From [Ruminococcus] lactaris ATCC 29176 (GTDB lineage: Bacteria > Bacillota > Clostridia > Lachnospirales > Lachnospiraceae), in NCBI RefSeq assembly GCF_025152405.1, contig NZ_CP102292.1, forward strand, positions 2,046,001 to 2,110,000: 64,000 nucleotides of DNA, given 5' to 3'. Under the pieces are notes generated by a model. That model saw only the letters and a program-made list of their open reading frames with translations. It did no database searches and was not told the origin of the DNA. Numbering within the stretch: the first letter of the stretch is position 1; the number at the start of each line of letters is the position of its first letter. Below, one piece after another: positions 33,806 through 42,664 of the stretch. The position numbers were made by a program, and so were the translations under genes.

Positions 33806-33940
33806 GACGATGAGAACTATGTTTTTCGCTGTCATGGAAAAGATTTCCGAGAGTGCTTTGAGCAATTTGAGAAAGCTACCATTTTTGACGGAATGACCAT
33901 CTATGATGCGGAATCCGAAATAGAAGTTCTTTTTGGCTAA
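33806..33940 (+). pseudogene. Unrecognised gene tail, plus strand
   Basis: A 44-codon tail with good coding character (DENYVFRCHGKDFRECFEQF, then IFDGMTIYDAESEIEVLFG) has no start of its own and abuts the PIN fragment in opposite orientation. I do not recognise the family. It looks like the end of a gene brought in by a deletion or insertion. Confidence 0.4.
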
Positions 33941-33964
33941 GGGAATGGCCACATCTCATGCAGT

Positions 33965-34018
33965 TTAAATAACCGTCTGCTGATCCAGCCACTTGCCGAA
34001 CAACTCACGCTTGATCAT
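33965..34018 (-). pseudogene. Seventeen-codon scrap of a probable mobile-element gene
   Basis: MIKRELFGKWLDQQTVI and a stop. It reads like the last residues of a longer plasmid or conjugative-element protein, but it is too short to assign. With the two preceding scraps it marks an eroded island between the IS element and the Abi gene. Confidence 0.3.
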
Positions 34019-34028
34019 AATTCTTTTA

Positions 34029-34063
34029 AAAAATGGCGAAGTGCTTATCGTAACACTTCGCCG
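34029..34063 (-). terminator. Terminator after the Abi_2 gene
   Basis: GGCGAAGTG/CACTTCGCC (9 bp, 34036-34063) with ATTTTTTAA on the minus strand. A second stem, CCTAACC/GGTTAGG at 34069-34099, lies between it and the gene. Confidence 0.85.
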
Positions 34064-34132
34064 AAAGCCTAACCGATTTGAGCTAAATGCTTGGTTAGGT
34101 CTGCTTTATTATTTTATGCAATTCCACTGCAT

Positions 34133-35041
34133 TTATACACTTAAATGTTCTTTCCAATCCGCCGGAAGATTCATTGCTGCGAAACTGACCACATCACTAT
34201 TATTTTGAATCAACTTATCGAAAGCATTTACAAATACTGTCCACTCTTCATCGGATGAACGCAGGTACTTCATCGCCAGTAAGATTTGATACAAGCCATT
34301 ATGTGCTGGTGGCGGCGTAATTTTATCTGCATCCAGAATTTCCGGTGTCGTATGAATTGTACGATTATAAATTCTGGAATTATGAGCACACATATTACGC
34401 AATACTGAAACACCCTGTATCCATGAAGCAAGCATTTTCTGTGATGGTTTTACCAAATTTCCTTTTTTCGATCTATACTGATAATTTGACGCCAAGATAG
34501 AATATGAACTTCCGGTACCTGTTTTCAAATTCTTAATTATCTTCGATAATGTACCGAACGAAAGAACTTCAACGGCCGCCCATACAGGTACTTCTCCATC
34601 ATGATTGTCAAAATTATGTTTGATGAACACATCATTAGAACGAGCAATTTCTGATGCTACAGTAGCCATATTCTGCCAATACCGTTTTTTCTCTTTAAAA
34701 ATCGATGAATCTTGCAAAACAAGTGGTTCTCCGTGTATAAGCAATGCTTCCACCAATCGCACTCTCAAAGCAACCTCAATCTTAGAAATCATTGGAAAAA
34801 CCAAAGCAGATAATTCCTGATCAAATTGATACAATTTTATAATATCTTCAAACTTTGTTCCCGAAACATACTTCTTTGCAGCATTATCATATAATTGAAA
34901 CGAATAACCTCTCAAACGATAAAATCCAATTGACTTCAATGCCTTCTCTACATCTTCTTGAGATGTAATCTTCATTCCTGCATCCACATAAGATTGCACC
35001 TGCTGTTCTATTGTTAATATTTGTTTTGGATATTGATACAT
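34133..35041 (-). CDS. Abi_2 (AbiD/AbiF-type) HEPN abortive-infection protein
   Basis: 302 residues from the ATG at 35041 (GGGGTG in front); an ATG at 35053 is possible. It matches the Abi_2 family across its length: EQQVQSYVDAGM, GFYRLRGYSFQLYD, FDQELSALVFPMISKIEVALR, VPVWAAVEVLSFGTLS. Near residue 220 it has LRNMCAHNSRIYNR, the RNxxxH motif of HEPN ribonucleases. Family members act in phage defence by RNA cleavage. A strong promoter and a conserved-looking structured leader precede it; a terminator follows. It sits on an eroded mobile island, in keeping with a transferred defence gene. Confidence 0.93.
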   Translation of the reverse strand: MYQYPKQILTIEQQVQSYVDAGMKITSQEDVEKALKSIGFYRLRGYSFQLYDNAAKKYVSGTKFEDIIKLYQFDQELSALVFPMISKIEVALRVRLVEALLIHGEPLVLQDSSIFKEKKRYWQNMATVASEIARSNDVFIKHNFDNHDGEVPVWAAVEVLSFGTLSKIIKNLKTGTGSSYSILASNYQYRSKKGNLVKPSQKMLASWIQGVSVLRNMCAHNSRIYNRTIHTTPEILDADKITPPPAHNGLYQILLAMKYLRSSDEEWTVFVNAFDKLIQNNSDVVSFAAMNLPADWKEHLSV

Positions 35042-35059
35042 AAAACACCCCATAAATAA

Positions 35060-35108
35060 GAAAGTCCCACCGGGTTGCGCATGAAAAATCAGAGGCGTGG
35101 TGGGTTCT
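35060..35108 (-). ncRNA. Candidate AbiF-type structured RNA in the Abi_2 leader
   Basis: Between the promoter and the Abi_2 gene the transcript would begin near AACAGAA. It folds with CCCACC pairing to GGTGGG around a 31-nt loop that contains ACGCCTCTGATTTTTCATGC and GCGCAACCC. From memory this strongly resembles the AbiF RNA motif described upstream of abi genes, which may act as an RNA antitoxin. Only the stem and loop sequence are seen here; the name is from recall. Confidence 0.6.
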
Positions 35109-35117
35109 GTTAATGTT

Positions 35118-35145
35118 ATTATACAGCTTTCAATGCCACTGTCAA
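35118..35145 (-). promoter_or_regulatory. Strong promoter for the Abi_2 RNA and gene
   Basis: Perfect TTGACA (35140-35145) and TATAAT (35118-35123) boxes with 16-nt spacing on the minus strand, the best consensus match near this locus. High leader transcription would fit an RNA with its own function. Confidence 0.85.
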
Positions 35146-35177
35146 GATTGTTTTTGTAAAAAGTTGCCTCGCCTCGA

Positions 35178-35831
35178 CTAATCCCTGGTCTCCATCAGAA
35201 TCACTTTTCCACATACAAAAGAAATCTTCACTTCATCTTCTGCAAATTCATTACTCACACACAGACTGTCCCCTGCAGAAAGCAGATGATTCTGCAGCGG
35301 GTATTTTGCTCCGCTGATACTGAAATCTTCTACAGGAAGTTCCAGTGGAAATACGGAAAAATATTTTCCAAAAGCTTCCGCTCTCGTCAGCGTGATCCCA
35401 TGCTCTAAAATCCGGATCCGGTTATGACTGTCCAGGATCATTGCCTCTGAACCTGCTGCCAGTGCAATATTCAGGCACTGGATATTCGCCCAGAGATGAT
35501 CGATCCGGTTTCCTGTTCCTCCAAGGATATAAATTTCCTTTCTTCTAAGTCCCAGGCATAACCGGAGTGCGATTTCTGTATCAGAAGCATCTTTTACAGG
35601 ATTAAACTCCCGAATTGGTACATTTTCCTCTGTCCGGTAATATTCCACGATCTCTCTTGGGACGCTGTCGAAATCTCCGACAATATAATCCGGTTTGATC
35701 CCATTTTCGTATAAAAACTGAAGTCCTTTATCTACCCCGATAATAAACTCGGTCTCCTCTGACTGAAGAATCGGAAGTACAAATTCTTTTTCCAGGATTC
35801 CTCCGCTCACGATCACAGTTCTCTTACTCAT
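35178..35831 (-). CDS. thiN: Thiamine pyrophosphokinase
   Basis: 217 residues. Transfers pyrophosphate from ATP to thiamine to make the cofactor thiamine diphosphate. Family motifs: IGVDKGLQFLYENGIKPDYIVGDFDS, then KDASDTEIAL and GGTGNRIDHLWANI. Its start overlaps the rpe stop (ATGA). It ends the rlmN-prpC-prkC-rsgA-rpe-thiN run, an order usual for Clostridia. Confidence 0.96.
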   Translation of the reverse strand: MSKRTVIVSGGILEKEFVLPILQSEETEFIIGVDKGLQFLYENGIKPDYIVGDFDSVPREIVEYYRTEENVPIREFNPVKDASDTEIALRLCLGLRRKEIYILGGTGNRIDHLWANIQCLNIALAAGSEAMILDSHNRIRILEHGITLTRAEAFGKYFSVFPLELPVEDFSISGAKYPLQNHLLSAGDSLCVSNEFAEDEVKISFVCGKVILMETRD

Positions 35832-36486
35832 GACTCTTTAATATCTCCATAAATTCTTCTGTATTTTTTCTGATGTCTCCCTTAAATATGCCTGAACCGG
35901 AAACCATAATATTTGCTCCTGCATCCAATACTTCCGCAACATTTGCATGGTAGATACCGCCATCCACTTCAATATCTGTCTTCAATCCCTTTTCATCCAG
36001 CATTTTTCTCAGTTCCCTGATACGATCCAGTGATTCCGGAATAAACGCCTGGCCTCCAAAGCCCGGCTCTACTGACATGACCAGGAACATATCAGCCTGA
36101 TCCAGATACGGAACAAATGCCTCCACCGGAGTTTTTGGCTTAATCGAAATCCCCGCCTTCACACCTGCTGCATGGATCTTGTCGATCGTCGCCTGCAGAT
36201 CTTCACATGCCTCTAAATGAACCGTGATGATATCCGCTCCTGCTTTTGCAAATTCTTCCACATAGCGGATCGGTTCTGTGATCATCAGATGTGCATCCAG
36301 TATCTGCGAAGTATATCCTTTGATACAGGAAAGTACCGGCATTCCAAAAGAAATACTTGGTACAAAAATCCCATCCATTACATCAAAATGAATATATTCT
36401 GCTCCTGCTGCCTCTGTCACTTTAAGCTGCTCTCCGAGGACTTTAAAATCCGCAGAAAGGATCGATGGTGCTAACACATTCTTCAT
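35824..36486 (-). CDS. rpe: Ribulose-phosphate 3-epimerase
   Basis: 220 residues. Interconverts ribulose-5-phosphate and xylulose-5-phosphate in the pentose phosphate pathway. TIM-barrel signatures: LAPSILSADF, HFDVMDGIFVPSISFG, DAHLMI, SVEPGFGGQAFI and EVDGGI with the phosphate-binding GSGIF. Two bases separate it from rsgA. Confidence 0.97.
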   Translation of the reverse strand: MKNVLAPSILSADFKVLGEQLKVTEAAGAEYIHFDVMDGIFVPSISFGMPVLSCIKGYTSQILDAHLMITEPIRYVEEFAKAGADIITVHLEACEDLQATIDKIHAAGVKAGISIKPKTPVEAFVPYLDQADMFLVMSVEPGFGGQAFIPESLDRIRELRKMLDEKGLKTDIEVDGGIYHANVAEVLDAGANIMVSGSGIFKGDIRKNTEEFMEILKSHE

Positions 36487-36488
36487 TT

Positions 36489-37367
36489 CTAATACCTCTT
36501 CTTTTCTTTTAATTCACGATACATCTCTGTATAATCTTCATAGCGTATCTTATGGATTGCTCCGCTCTCTACTGCTTCTTTCACTGCACATCCCGGTTCA
36601 TGAATGTGGTCGCAGCCGTTAAACCTGCATTTTCCTTCATACGGAGAAAATTCCGGAAAATAATATTTCAGTTCTTCTTTTTCAAAATCATTCACATAAA
36701 GGGAACTGAATCCCGGTGTATCCATAATATAGGAATCCGGACTGATCATGATCAGTTCGGAATGCCTCGTGGTATGCTTTCCTCTTGCAATTTTTCTGCT
36801 GATACTTCCGGTTTCCATCTGTACGCCTGACTGGAGCAGATTGATCAGAGAGGACTTTCCTACTCCTGACGGACCTGCGATGGAAGTCGTCTTTCCTTTC
36901 AGCATCTGCTTTAATTTTTCTATATTTTCTTCTTTCTTTGCACTGGTAAACAGCACCGGATAGCCACAGGACGCATAAACTTCCTCCAATTCTGCAATCT
37001 CAGGATGTTCTGCAAGATCGGTCTTATTAAAACACAAAATGACCGGAATCTCTTTCCGCTCCATCATAACCAGAAATCGATCCAGCAGATTGTAGTGCGG
37101 CTTTGGTTCCGTTACCGCAAATACGACCAGTGCCTGATCTATATTGGCCACTGCCGGACGGATCAGTTCATTTTTCCTCGGCAGGATTTTCGTTACATTT
37201 CCGATTTTTTCTTCTTCATCCAGGACTTCCAGCTCCACTTCATCTCCAACCAGTGGTTTAATGCCATTCTTCCTGAATGACCCCTTTGCTTTACATTCAT
37301 AAAGACCGGATTCTACTACATTCACGTAGTAGAATCCGGCAATTCCTTTTATAATCTTTCCCTGCAT
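36489..37367 (-). CDS. rsgA: Ribosome small subunit GTPase RsgA
   Basis: 292 residues. Late 30S assembly GTPase. It has an N-terminal OB fold, then the circularly permuted G domain: NKTD (G4) before the P-loop GPSGVGKSSL (G1) and DTPGF (G3), and a C-terminal zinc site (CRFNGCDHIHEPGC). Length and order are normal. Confidence 0.97.
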   Translation of the reverse strand: MQGKIIKGIAGFYYVNVVESGLYECKAKGSFRKNGIKPLVGDEVELEVLDEEEKIGNVTKILPRKNELIRPAVANIDQALVVFAVTEPKPHYNLLDRFLVMMERKEIPVILCFNKTDLAEHPEIAELEEVYASCGYPVLFTSAKKEENIEKLKQMLKGKTTSIAGPSGVGKSSLINLLQSGVQMETGSISRKIARGKHTTRHSELIMISPDSYIMDTPGFSSLYVNDFEKEELKYYFPEFSPYEGKCRFNGCDHIHEPGCAVKEAVESGAIHKIRYEDYTEMYRELKEKKRY

Positions 37368-37385
37368 ATATTACTGCTCTCTGCT

Positions 37386-39467
37386 TTACTCTGTACCGTC
37401 TTCACCGGATGGATCCGATGGCTGTGGTCCTTTACTTACCATATACTGAATGGAAGTTCCCTCTTCCACCTGGGTTCCTGCACTGACAGACTGGTAAAAT
37501 ACCTGTCCTTTCGGATAATCATCACTGTAGTCTTCTCCAAGATATTCGGCTGTAAGACCTGCCTGCTGGAGCAACTTCTCTGCCGTCGTCTTATTAGAAG
37601 AAAGGATATTCGGTACTGTAGTCACTTTCAGCTTTGGTCCTTTACTTACCACATAGCTGACCGTTGCTCCTTTTGATACCTGCTTTCCGGATGCCGTTCC
37701 CTGTGAAATGACTATTCCCGCTGCTACAGAATCACTATATTCTTCACTGGCACTTCCCTGAAGTCCTGCCGCTGCAAGTGCTGACTCAGCTTCTGACTGG
37801 CTCTTTCCTTCAATGGACGGAACAGTTGCCGGCTGTGAACCAAGACTGACAACGATCGTAACTTCTGATCCTTCATCCACTTCTGTACCCTCATCCGGTT
37901 CTACTGAAATAACTTTTCCTTCTTCCACTGAATCACTGTACTGCGGATCTCCTTTTACAACAACAAGATTCGCTGCTTTGATGGCGGCCTCTGCATCCGA
38001 TTCATCTTGTCCGATGACAGACGGAACTTTGGTACTCTTTGCCTCCTCACCGGTACTGAGAACAACTTCCACGGTACTATGCCGCTTCACCTTCTCCCCT
38101 TTCCCCGGTGACTGACTCATGATCTGATTCTTTTTATATTCATTCGATGGCTTTTTATCTACTACATCGATTCCAAGATCATACTTTTTCAGCTCTTTTG
38201 TAGCTTCTTCTACTGTCATGCCACGGACATCAGGCACTTTGACCTTCTCCGACTGAGTGACGGTCGCATTCCCCGAACCTTTAAAGATTCCGACTGCATT
38301 TCCGACAAGGAACAGGATCAGCAGTGCGATCACTACACCTGCCACAATCATCAGAATCCGCATGATCTTCTTTGTATCAGGATTTACATCCTTCTTTTTT
38401 CCTCTTCCTGAAGAACGGCGGTCACGTTCATCCTCGTCATCTTCATCGTCATAGTCATCATCATACTCGTCGTCTTCATCGTCGTAGTCATCATCATACT
38501 CGTCGTCTTCATCATCATAGTCTTCATCATACTCATCGTCCTCGTCATAACCACGCTCCCGCTGAAGACGTTCTACTTCTTCCGGTGACATAACAACAGT
38601 CCGGTCACTTCTCCGTCTGCCCCCAAGGACAACAAAATCGCCTTCCGGGTCAACCAGCGAGTGCTTCAGATCCTGTAACAGCTCATCGCAGCTCTGATAT
38701 CGCATCGCCGGATTTTTCTGCGTACATTTCATAATGATACATTCCAGACTGTACGGGATATCCGGTACTTCTTCCGCCGGAGACTTGATTTCCTCCTGCA
38801 GGTGCTTCAACGCCACTGTCACAGTAGAATCCCCATCAAACGGAACATGACCGGTGATCATCTCATACATGGTAATGCCGGCAGAATAAAGATCACTCTT
38901 CTCATCGACAATTCCGCCTCTTGCCTGCTCCGGTGATGTATAGTGAACGGATCCCATTACACTGGTGCTGATCGTTTGCGTAGACGTAGTCGCCCGTGCA
39001 ATACCGAAATCTGTTACCTTTACTTTTCCTTCTTTCGAAATAATAATATTCTGAGGCTTGATATCCCTGTGAATAATATGACAGTTATGTGCCGCCTGAA
39101 TCCCCGTCACCATCTGAATTGCAATGCTGATGGTCTCCTTGGCTGAAAGCTTTCCTTTTTTCTCGATATAATCTTTCAGCGTAATTCCTTCAACCAGTTC
39201 CATGACCATATAATATAAGCCACGATCCTGTCCTACATCATAAACGTTCACCACATTCGGATGCATCAGTCCTGCAGCCGCCTGTGCTTCGCTCAAAAAC
39301 TTCTTAATAAATGTCTCGTCCGAACGGTAATCGCTCTTGAGAACCTTAATCGCAACAAAACGGTTCAGCTTATGGTCTTTTCCTTTATATACATCTGCCA
39401 TACCTCCGGAACCGATACGGCCGAGTATCTCGTACCGCTTTCCTAAGAAAACTCCTTCTTTAATCAT
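37386..39467 (-). CDS. prkC: PASTA-domain Ser/Thr protein kinase (PrkC/Stk1)
   Basis: 693 residues. Kinase domain about 10-270 (GSGGMADVYKGKD, HRDIKPQNII, DFGIAR), a juxtamembrane region with a highly acidic Asp/Glu/Tyr tract near 310-350, one membrane span at about 362-384, and four PASTA repeats outside (VPDVRGMTVEEA, VPSVIGQDESDA, VPSIEGKSQSEA, VPNILSSNKTTA). PASTA kinases sense muropeptides or lipid II and control wall synthesis and dormancy. It is co-encoded with its phosphatase, with overlapping ATGA. Distinct from the DFN kinase of the envelope block. Confidence 0.97.
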   Translation of the reverse strand: MIKEGVFLGKRYEILGRIGSGGMADVYKGKDHKLNRFVAIKVLKSDYRSDETFIKKFLSEAQAAAGLMHPNVVNVYDVGQDRGLYYMVMELVEGITLKDYIEKKGKLSAKETISIAIQMVTGIQAAHNCHIIHRDIKPQNIIISKEGKVKVTDFGIARATTSTQTISTSVMGSVHYTSPEQARGGIVDEKSDLYSAGITMYEMITGHVPFDGDSTVTVALKHLQEEIKSPAEEVPDIPYSLECIIMKCTQKNPAMRYQSCDELLQDLKHSLVDPEGDFVVLGGRRRSDRTVVMSPEEVERLQRERGYDEDDEYDEDYDDEDDEYDDDYDDEDDEYDDDYDDEDDEDERDRRSSGRGKKKDVNPDTKKIMRILMIVAGVVIALLILFLVGNAVGIFKGSGNATVTQSEKVKVPDVRGMTVEEATKELKKYDLGIDVVDKKPSNEYKKNQIMSQSPGKGEKVKRHSTVEVVLSTGEEAKSTKVPSVIGQDESDAEAAIKAANLVVVKGDPQYSDSVEEGKVISVEPDEGTEVDEGSEVTIVVSLGSQPATVPSIEGKSQSEAESALAAAGLQGSASEEYSDSVAAGIVISQGTASGKQVSKGATVSYVVSKGPKLKVTTVPNILSSNKTTAEKLLQQAGLTAEYLGEDYSDDYPKGQVFYQSVSAGTQVEEGTSIQYMVSKGPQPSDPSGEDGTE

Positions 39468-40204
39468 ATACTCACCTCATCTGCAAATGGTTCGATCAGA
39501 ACGATTCCAATATTATCTGTACCGCCGTTCTCTTTGGCAGCATTCACAAGGTTCTGCCCTGCTTCTACAATGTCTCTTGCTCCCTGTACAATATGGAAAA
39601 GTTCTTCATCTTCCACCATATTGCTCAGACCGTCTGTACACATCAGTATAATATCTCCCCTTTTCAGACGATGCTCGTAAAAATCTACATCGACATCTGC
39701 TTTTGCCCCGATCGCCCTGGTAATAATATTCTTATCCGGGTGATGCTTTGCTTCTTCCGGTTTGATACCGCCCAGACGTACCATCTCTTCTACCAGTGAA
39801 TGGTCTTTCGTCAACTGCTGTATTCCGTGATTGATCAGATAGAGACGACTGTCTCCCACATTCGCAAAATACATCATCTGATTCATGATCGTAGCTGCTA
39901 CGACCGTTGTTCCCATCCCCTTGAGATGTTCGTCCTTCGATGCCTCCCGGATGATCTCCCGGTTTGCCGTCTTAATAGCATTTACAAGGACTCTCTCGAT
40001 ATCTTCGCCCTGGCTTTTCTCCAGCTCACGCTGCAATACTTCCACGGTATACTTGGAAGCATAGTCGCCTGCCTGATGTCCGCCCATTCCGTCTGCCACC
40101 ACAAACAGATTCCGAAGGATACCAAGTGGTCTTCCTCCTTCAAAAACGTAATCCTGATTCACCTGTCGTACCATTCCGACATCCGTTATTGAAAATGTCC
40201 TCAT
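39464..40204 (-). CDS. prpC: PP2C-family protein phosphatase (PrpC/Stp)
   Basis: 246 residues. PPM phosphatase with the metal aspartates in VVADGMGGHQAGD, FANVGDSRLYL, TDGLSNMV and GGTDNIG. Reverses PrkC phosphorylation. Its start overlaps the rlmN stop and its stop overlaps the prkC start, so the three genes are translationally linked. Confidence 0.97.
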   Translation of the reverse strand: MRTFSITDVGMVRQVNQDYVFEGGRPLGILRNLFVVADGMGGHQAGDYASKYTVEVLQRELEKSQGEDIERVLVNAIKTANREIIREASKDEHLKGMGTTVVAATIMNQMMYFANVGDSRLYLINHGIQQLTKDHSLVEEMVRLGGIKPEEAKHHPDKNIITRAIGAKADVDVDFYEHRLKRGDIILMCTDGLSNMVEDEELFHIVQGARDIVEAGQNLVNAAKENGGTDNIGIVLIEPFADEVSI

Positions 40205-41256
40205 ACTTCTTCTCCTTCTGCCACATCCGCCTTTACATAGCTGCGTCTGAGCTGACCGCAGGCCCCATCAATATCAGAGCCCATTTCCCTTCTTATAGTA
40301 ACATTTATTCCGCTTTTTTCAAGTTTATTTTTGAAATTCAGGGCATTTTTGCGGCTTGGGCGTACAAAATCACGCTCTCTTACCGGATTCACCGGGATCA
40401 GATTCAAATGACAGTTTCTCGGCTTTAAAAGTGCCGTCAGTTCCCTTGCATCTTCCTCTGTATCATTGACTCCATGTACCAGACTGTATTCAAAGGTCAC
40501 TCTGCGTCCTGTCTCACGGAAATAGGTATCGCAGGCATCCAGCACTTCCGGGAGATGATATTTATTTGCTACCGGCATCAGCCTTTTTCTCTTTTCCTGC
40601 GTAGAACCATGCAGGGATAATGCAAGCGTGATCTGTAAATGTTCTTTTGCCAGTTCCAGGATTTTCGGAACGATCCCGCAGGTAGATACTGTCACATTTC
40701 TCTGACTGATATTCAAACCGTGTTCATCCGTAAGCAGATGTACAAAATTCAGGAAATTTTCGTAATTATCCAGTGGCTCTCCCGTTCCCATGACTACCAC
40801 ATTGGATACTCTTTCCTGCGTGATCTTCTGAATCTGATAGATCTGCCCCAGCATCTCCGAAGAAGACAGGTTTCTCTGCAGACCTCCGATCGTAGAAGCA
40901 CAGAATGCACATCCCATCCGGCAGCCTGCCTGTGAAGAAATGCAGACGGAATTACCATGCTTATAACGCATCAGGACACTTTCGACTACATTTCCGTCAT
41001 ATAACTGGAATAAGAATTTATTCGTCCCGTCAATCTGCGAGATCTGACGCTCCAGCATTTTCACCGGAAGGATCACATACTCCTCTTTCAGCTTTTCCCG
41101 TAACGCTTTTGACAGATTCGTCATCTCATCAAAATCATCTGCCAGCTTTACATGAAGCCATTCATAAACCTGCTTTGCACGGAATGGTTTTTCCCCCAGT
41201 GCCTCCATCTCTTCTTTTAATCTGTCGTATCCATAAGCCCGGATATCCTTCTTCAT
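40201..41256 (-). CDS. rlmN: 23S rRNA (adenine-2503-C2)-methyltransferase RlmN
   Basis: 351 residues. Radical SAM enzyme with CRMGCAFCAS (CxxxCxxC cluster) and GTGEPLDNYE. The conserved methylated cysteine lies in the C-terminal GACGQLR. Modifies A2503 of 23S rRNA and some tRNAs. It starts 1 bp after rsmB. Confidence 0.97.
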   Translation of the reverse strand: MKKDIRAYGYDRLKEEMEALGEKPFRAKQVYEWLHVKLADDFDEMTNLSKALREKLKEEYVILPVKMLERQISQIDGTNKFLFQLYDGNVVESVLMRYKHGNSVCISSQAGCRMGCAFCASTIGGLQRNLSSSEMLGQIYQIQKITQERVSNVVVMGTGEPLDNYENFLNFVHLLTDEHGLNISQRNVTVSTCGIVPKILELAKEHLQITLALSLHGSTQEKRKRLMPVANKYHLPEVLDACDTYFRETGRRVTFEYSLVHGVNDTEEDARELTALLKPRNCHLNLIPVNPVRERDFVRPSRKNALNFKNKLEKSGINVTIRREMGSDIDGACGQLRRSYVKADVAEGEEV

Positions 41257-41257
41257 A

Positions 41258-42634
41258 TCAGTTCTCCCCGTTCTTTTTTAACCTTGCTATAAAAAATCCA
41301 TCACTGCAATGTATACCCGGAAGTAACTGGATGCATCCTTCCTCTTCTACCGACTCTGCCAGTTGCGGGCAAAGCTTCTCTCTGATACTGTTCAGAGAAA
41401 ACTGCGGGTACTTTTTCAAAAACCAGTGTACATTCTCCTCATTTTCCATGGGGTCGATGGTACAGGTACTATATAATAATGTACCTCCTTTTTTTACCAT
41501 TGCCTGTGCATTTTCAAGAATCTTTCTCTGCAGTCCAGCCAGTTCTTTCAGGTCTTCCTCTTTCACCCGGTATTTCAGATCCGGTTTCTTTCCAAAGACT
41601 CCCAGCCCGGAACAGGGCAGATCTGCAAGGACAATATCTGCTTTTTCTTTCCATGCTTCATCCGGTACGGTTGCATCCCTGCAGACCGCATGAATATTTT
41701 CAAGTTCCATCCTGGCAATATTTTCTTCAATGAGTCCTACTTTATATTCCGTCAGATCCCTGGCTTCTACTTCGCCTTTTTTCGCTTCATTTCGGTCAGT
41801 TATCCACAGTTTCTCCGCAATATGTAAGGATTTTCCACCCGGAGCAGCACAGATATCCACAATTTTATTCCCTGCTTCCGGGGCTGCCAGCTCTGCCACC
41901 AGCATAGAACTTACATCCTGCACAGTAAACCAGCCTTTCCAGAAGCAGTCCAGGCTTTCAAGATAATCATATCCGCTGATGAAAAAGGCGTACGGCAGAT
42001 AAGGATGCTCCTGCACAGTTACCCCTTCCTGTTCCAGTTCCTTTTTCAGTTGCTCCGGAGTTACTTTATTCTGACAGCACCGGATCGTGACCGGCCTTTC
42101 TTTCAGGAAATCGGCTGCCATGGTACGGGTGACTTCCTCCCCATAACTTTTTTCCCACAGCCTGAGAATCCATGTCGGAATAGAATATTGGATTGAAAGT
42201 GCCTCAATTCCTTCCTGCGGATAGTCCAATGTATCCAGTCCTCTTGCCACACTCCGCAGCACTCCGTTCACATACCCCTTTAATCCTGAAAAGCCTTTTC
42301 TTACTGCCAGTTTGACTGCCTCGCTGCACACCGCATGATCCGGTACGCTGTCCATATATTTTAACTGGTAAACTCCGCTTCTTAAGATATTGCGGATCAC
42401 CGGTTTCATCTTCTTCACTTTTACTTTCGAGAACTGATCCAGAATATAATCGATCTCAATCAGATGCTCCAGCGTTCCCTCGGTCACCCTGGTAATAAAC
42501 GCACGCTCTTTCTTCTCAAGGTATTGATATTTCGACAGTACCTCTCCGAGAATTTTATGGCTGTATGCTCCATTTTCTGTTATTTCCATCAATACTGCGA
42601 GAACGATTTCCCGCTCATTGACCTGTCTGCCCAT
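41258..42634 (-). CDS. rsmB: 16S rRNA (cytosine-967-C5)-methyltransferase RsmB
   Basis: 458 residues. N-terminal NusB-like RNA-binding domain, then a SAM methyltransferase with VDICAAPGGKSLHIAE and the DLPCSGLG and YSTCTI motifs that hold the two catalytic cysteines. Methylates C967 of 16S rRNA. Confidence 0.96.
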   Translation of the reverse strand: MGRQVNEREIVLAVLMEITENGAYSHKILGEVLSKYQYLEKKERAFITRVTEGTLEHLIEIDYILDQFSKVKVKKMKPVIRNILRSGVYQLKYMDSVPDHAVCSEAVKLAVRKGFSGLKGYVNGVLRSVARGLDTLDYPQEGIEALSIQYSIPTWILRLWEKSYGEEVTRTMAADFLKERPVTIRCCQNKVTPEQLKKELEQEGVTVQEHPYLPYAFFISGYDYLESLDCFWKGWFTVQDVSSMLVAELAAPEAGNKIVDICAAPGGKSLHIAEKLWITDRNEAKKGEVEARDLTEYKVGLIEENIARMELENIHAVCRDATVPDEAWKEKADIVLADLPCSGLGVFGKKPDLKYRVKEEDLKELAGLQRKILENAQAMVKKGGTLLYSTCTIDPMENEENVHWFLKKYPQFSLNSIREKLCPQLAESVEEEGCIQLLPGIHCSDGFFIARLKKNGEN

Positions 42635-42664
42635 CTTTTTCCTCCAGCATTTCTGTTCTGCACT

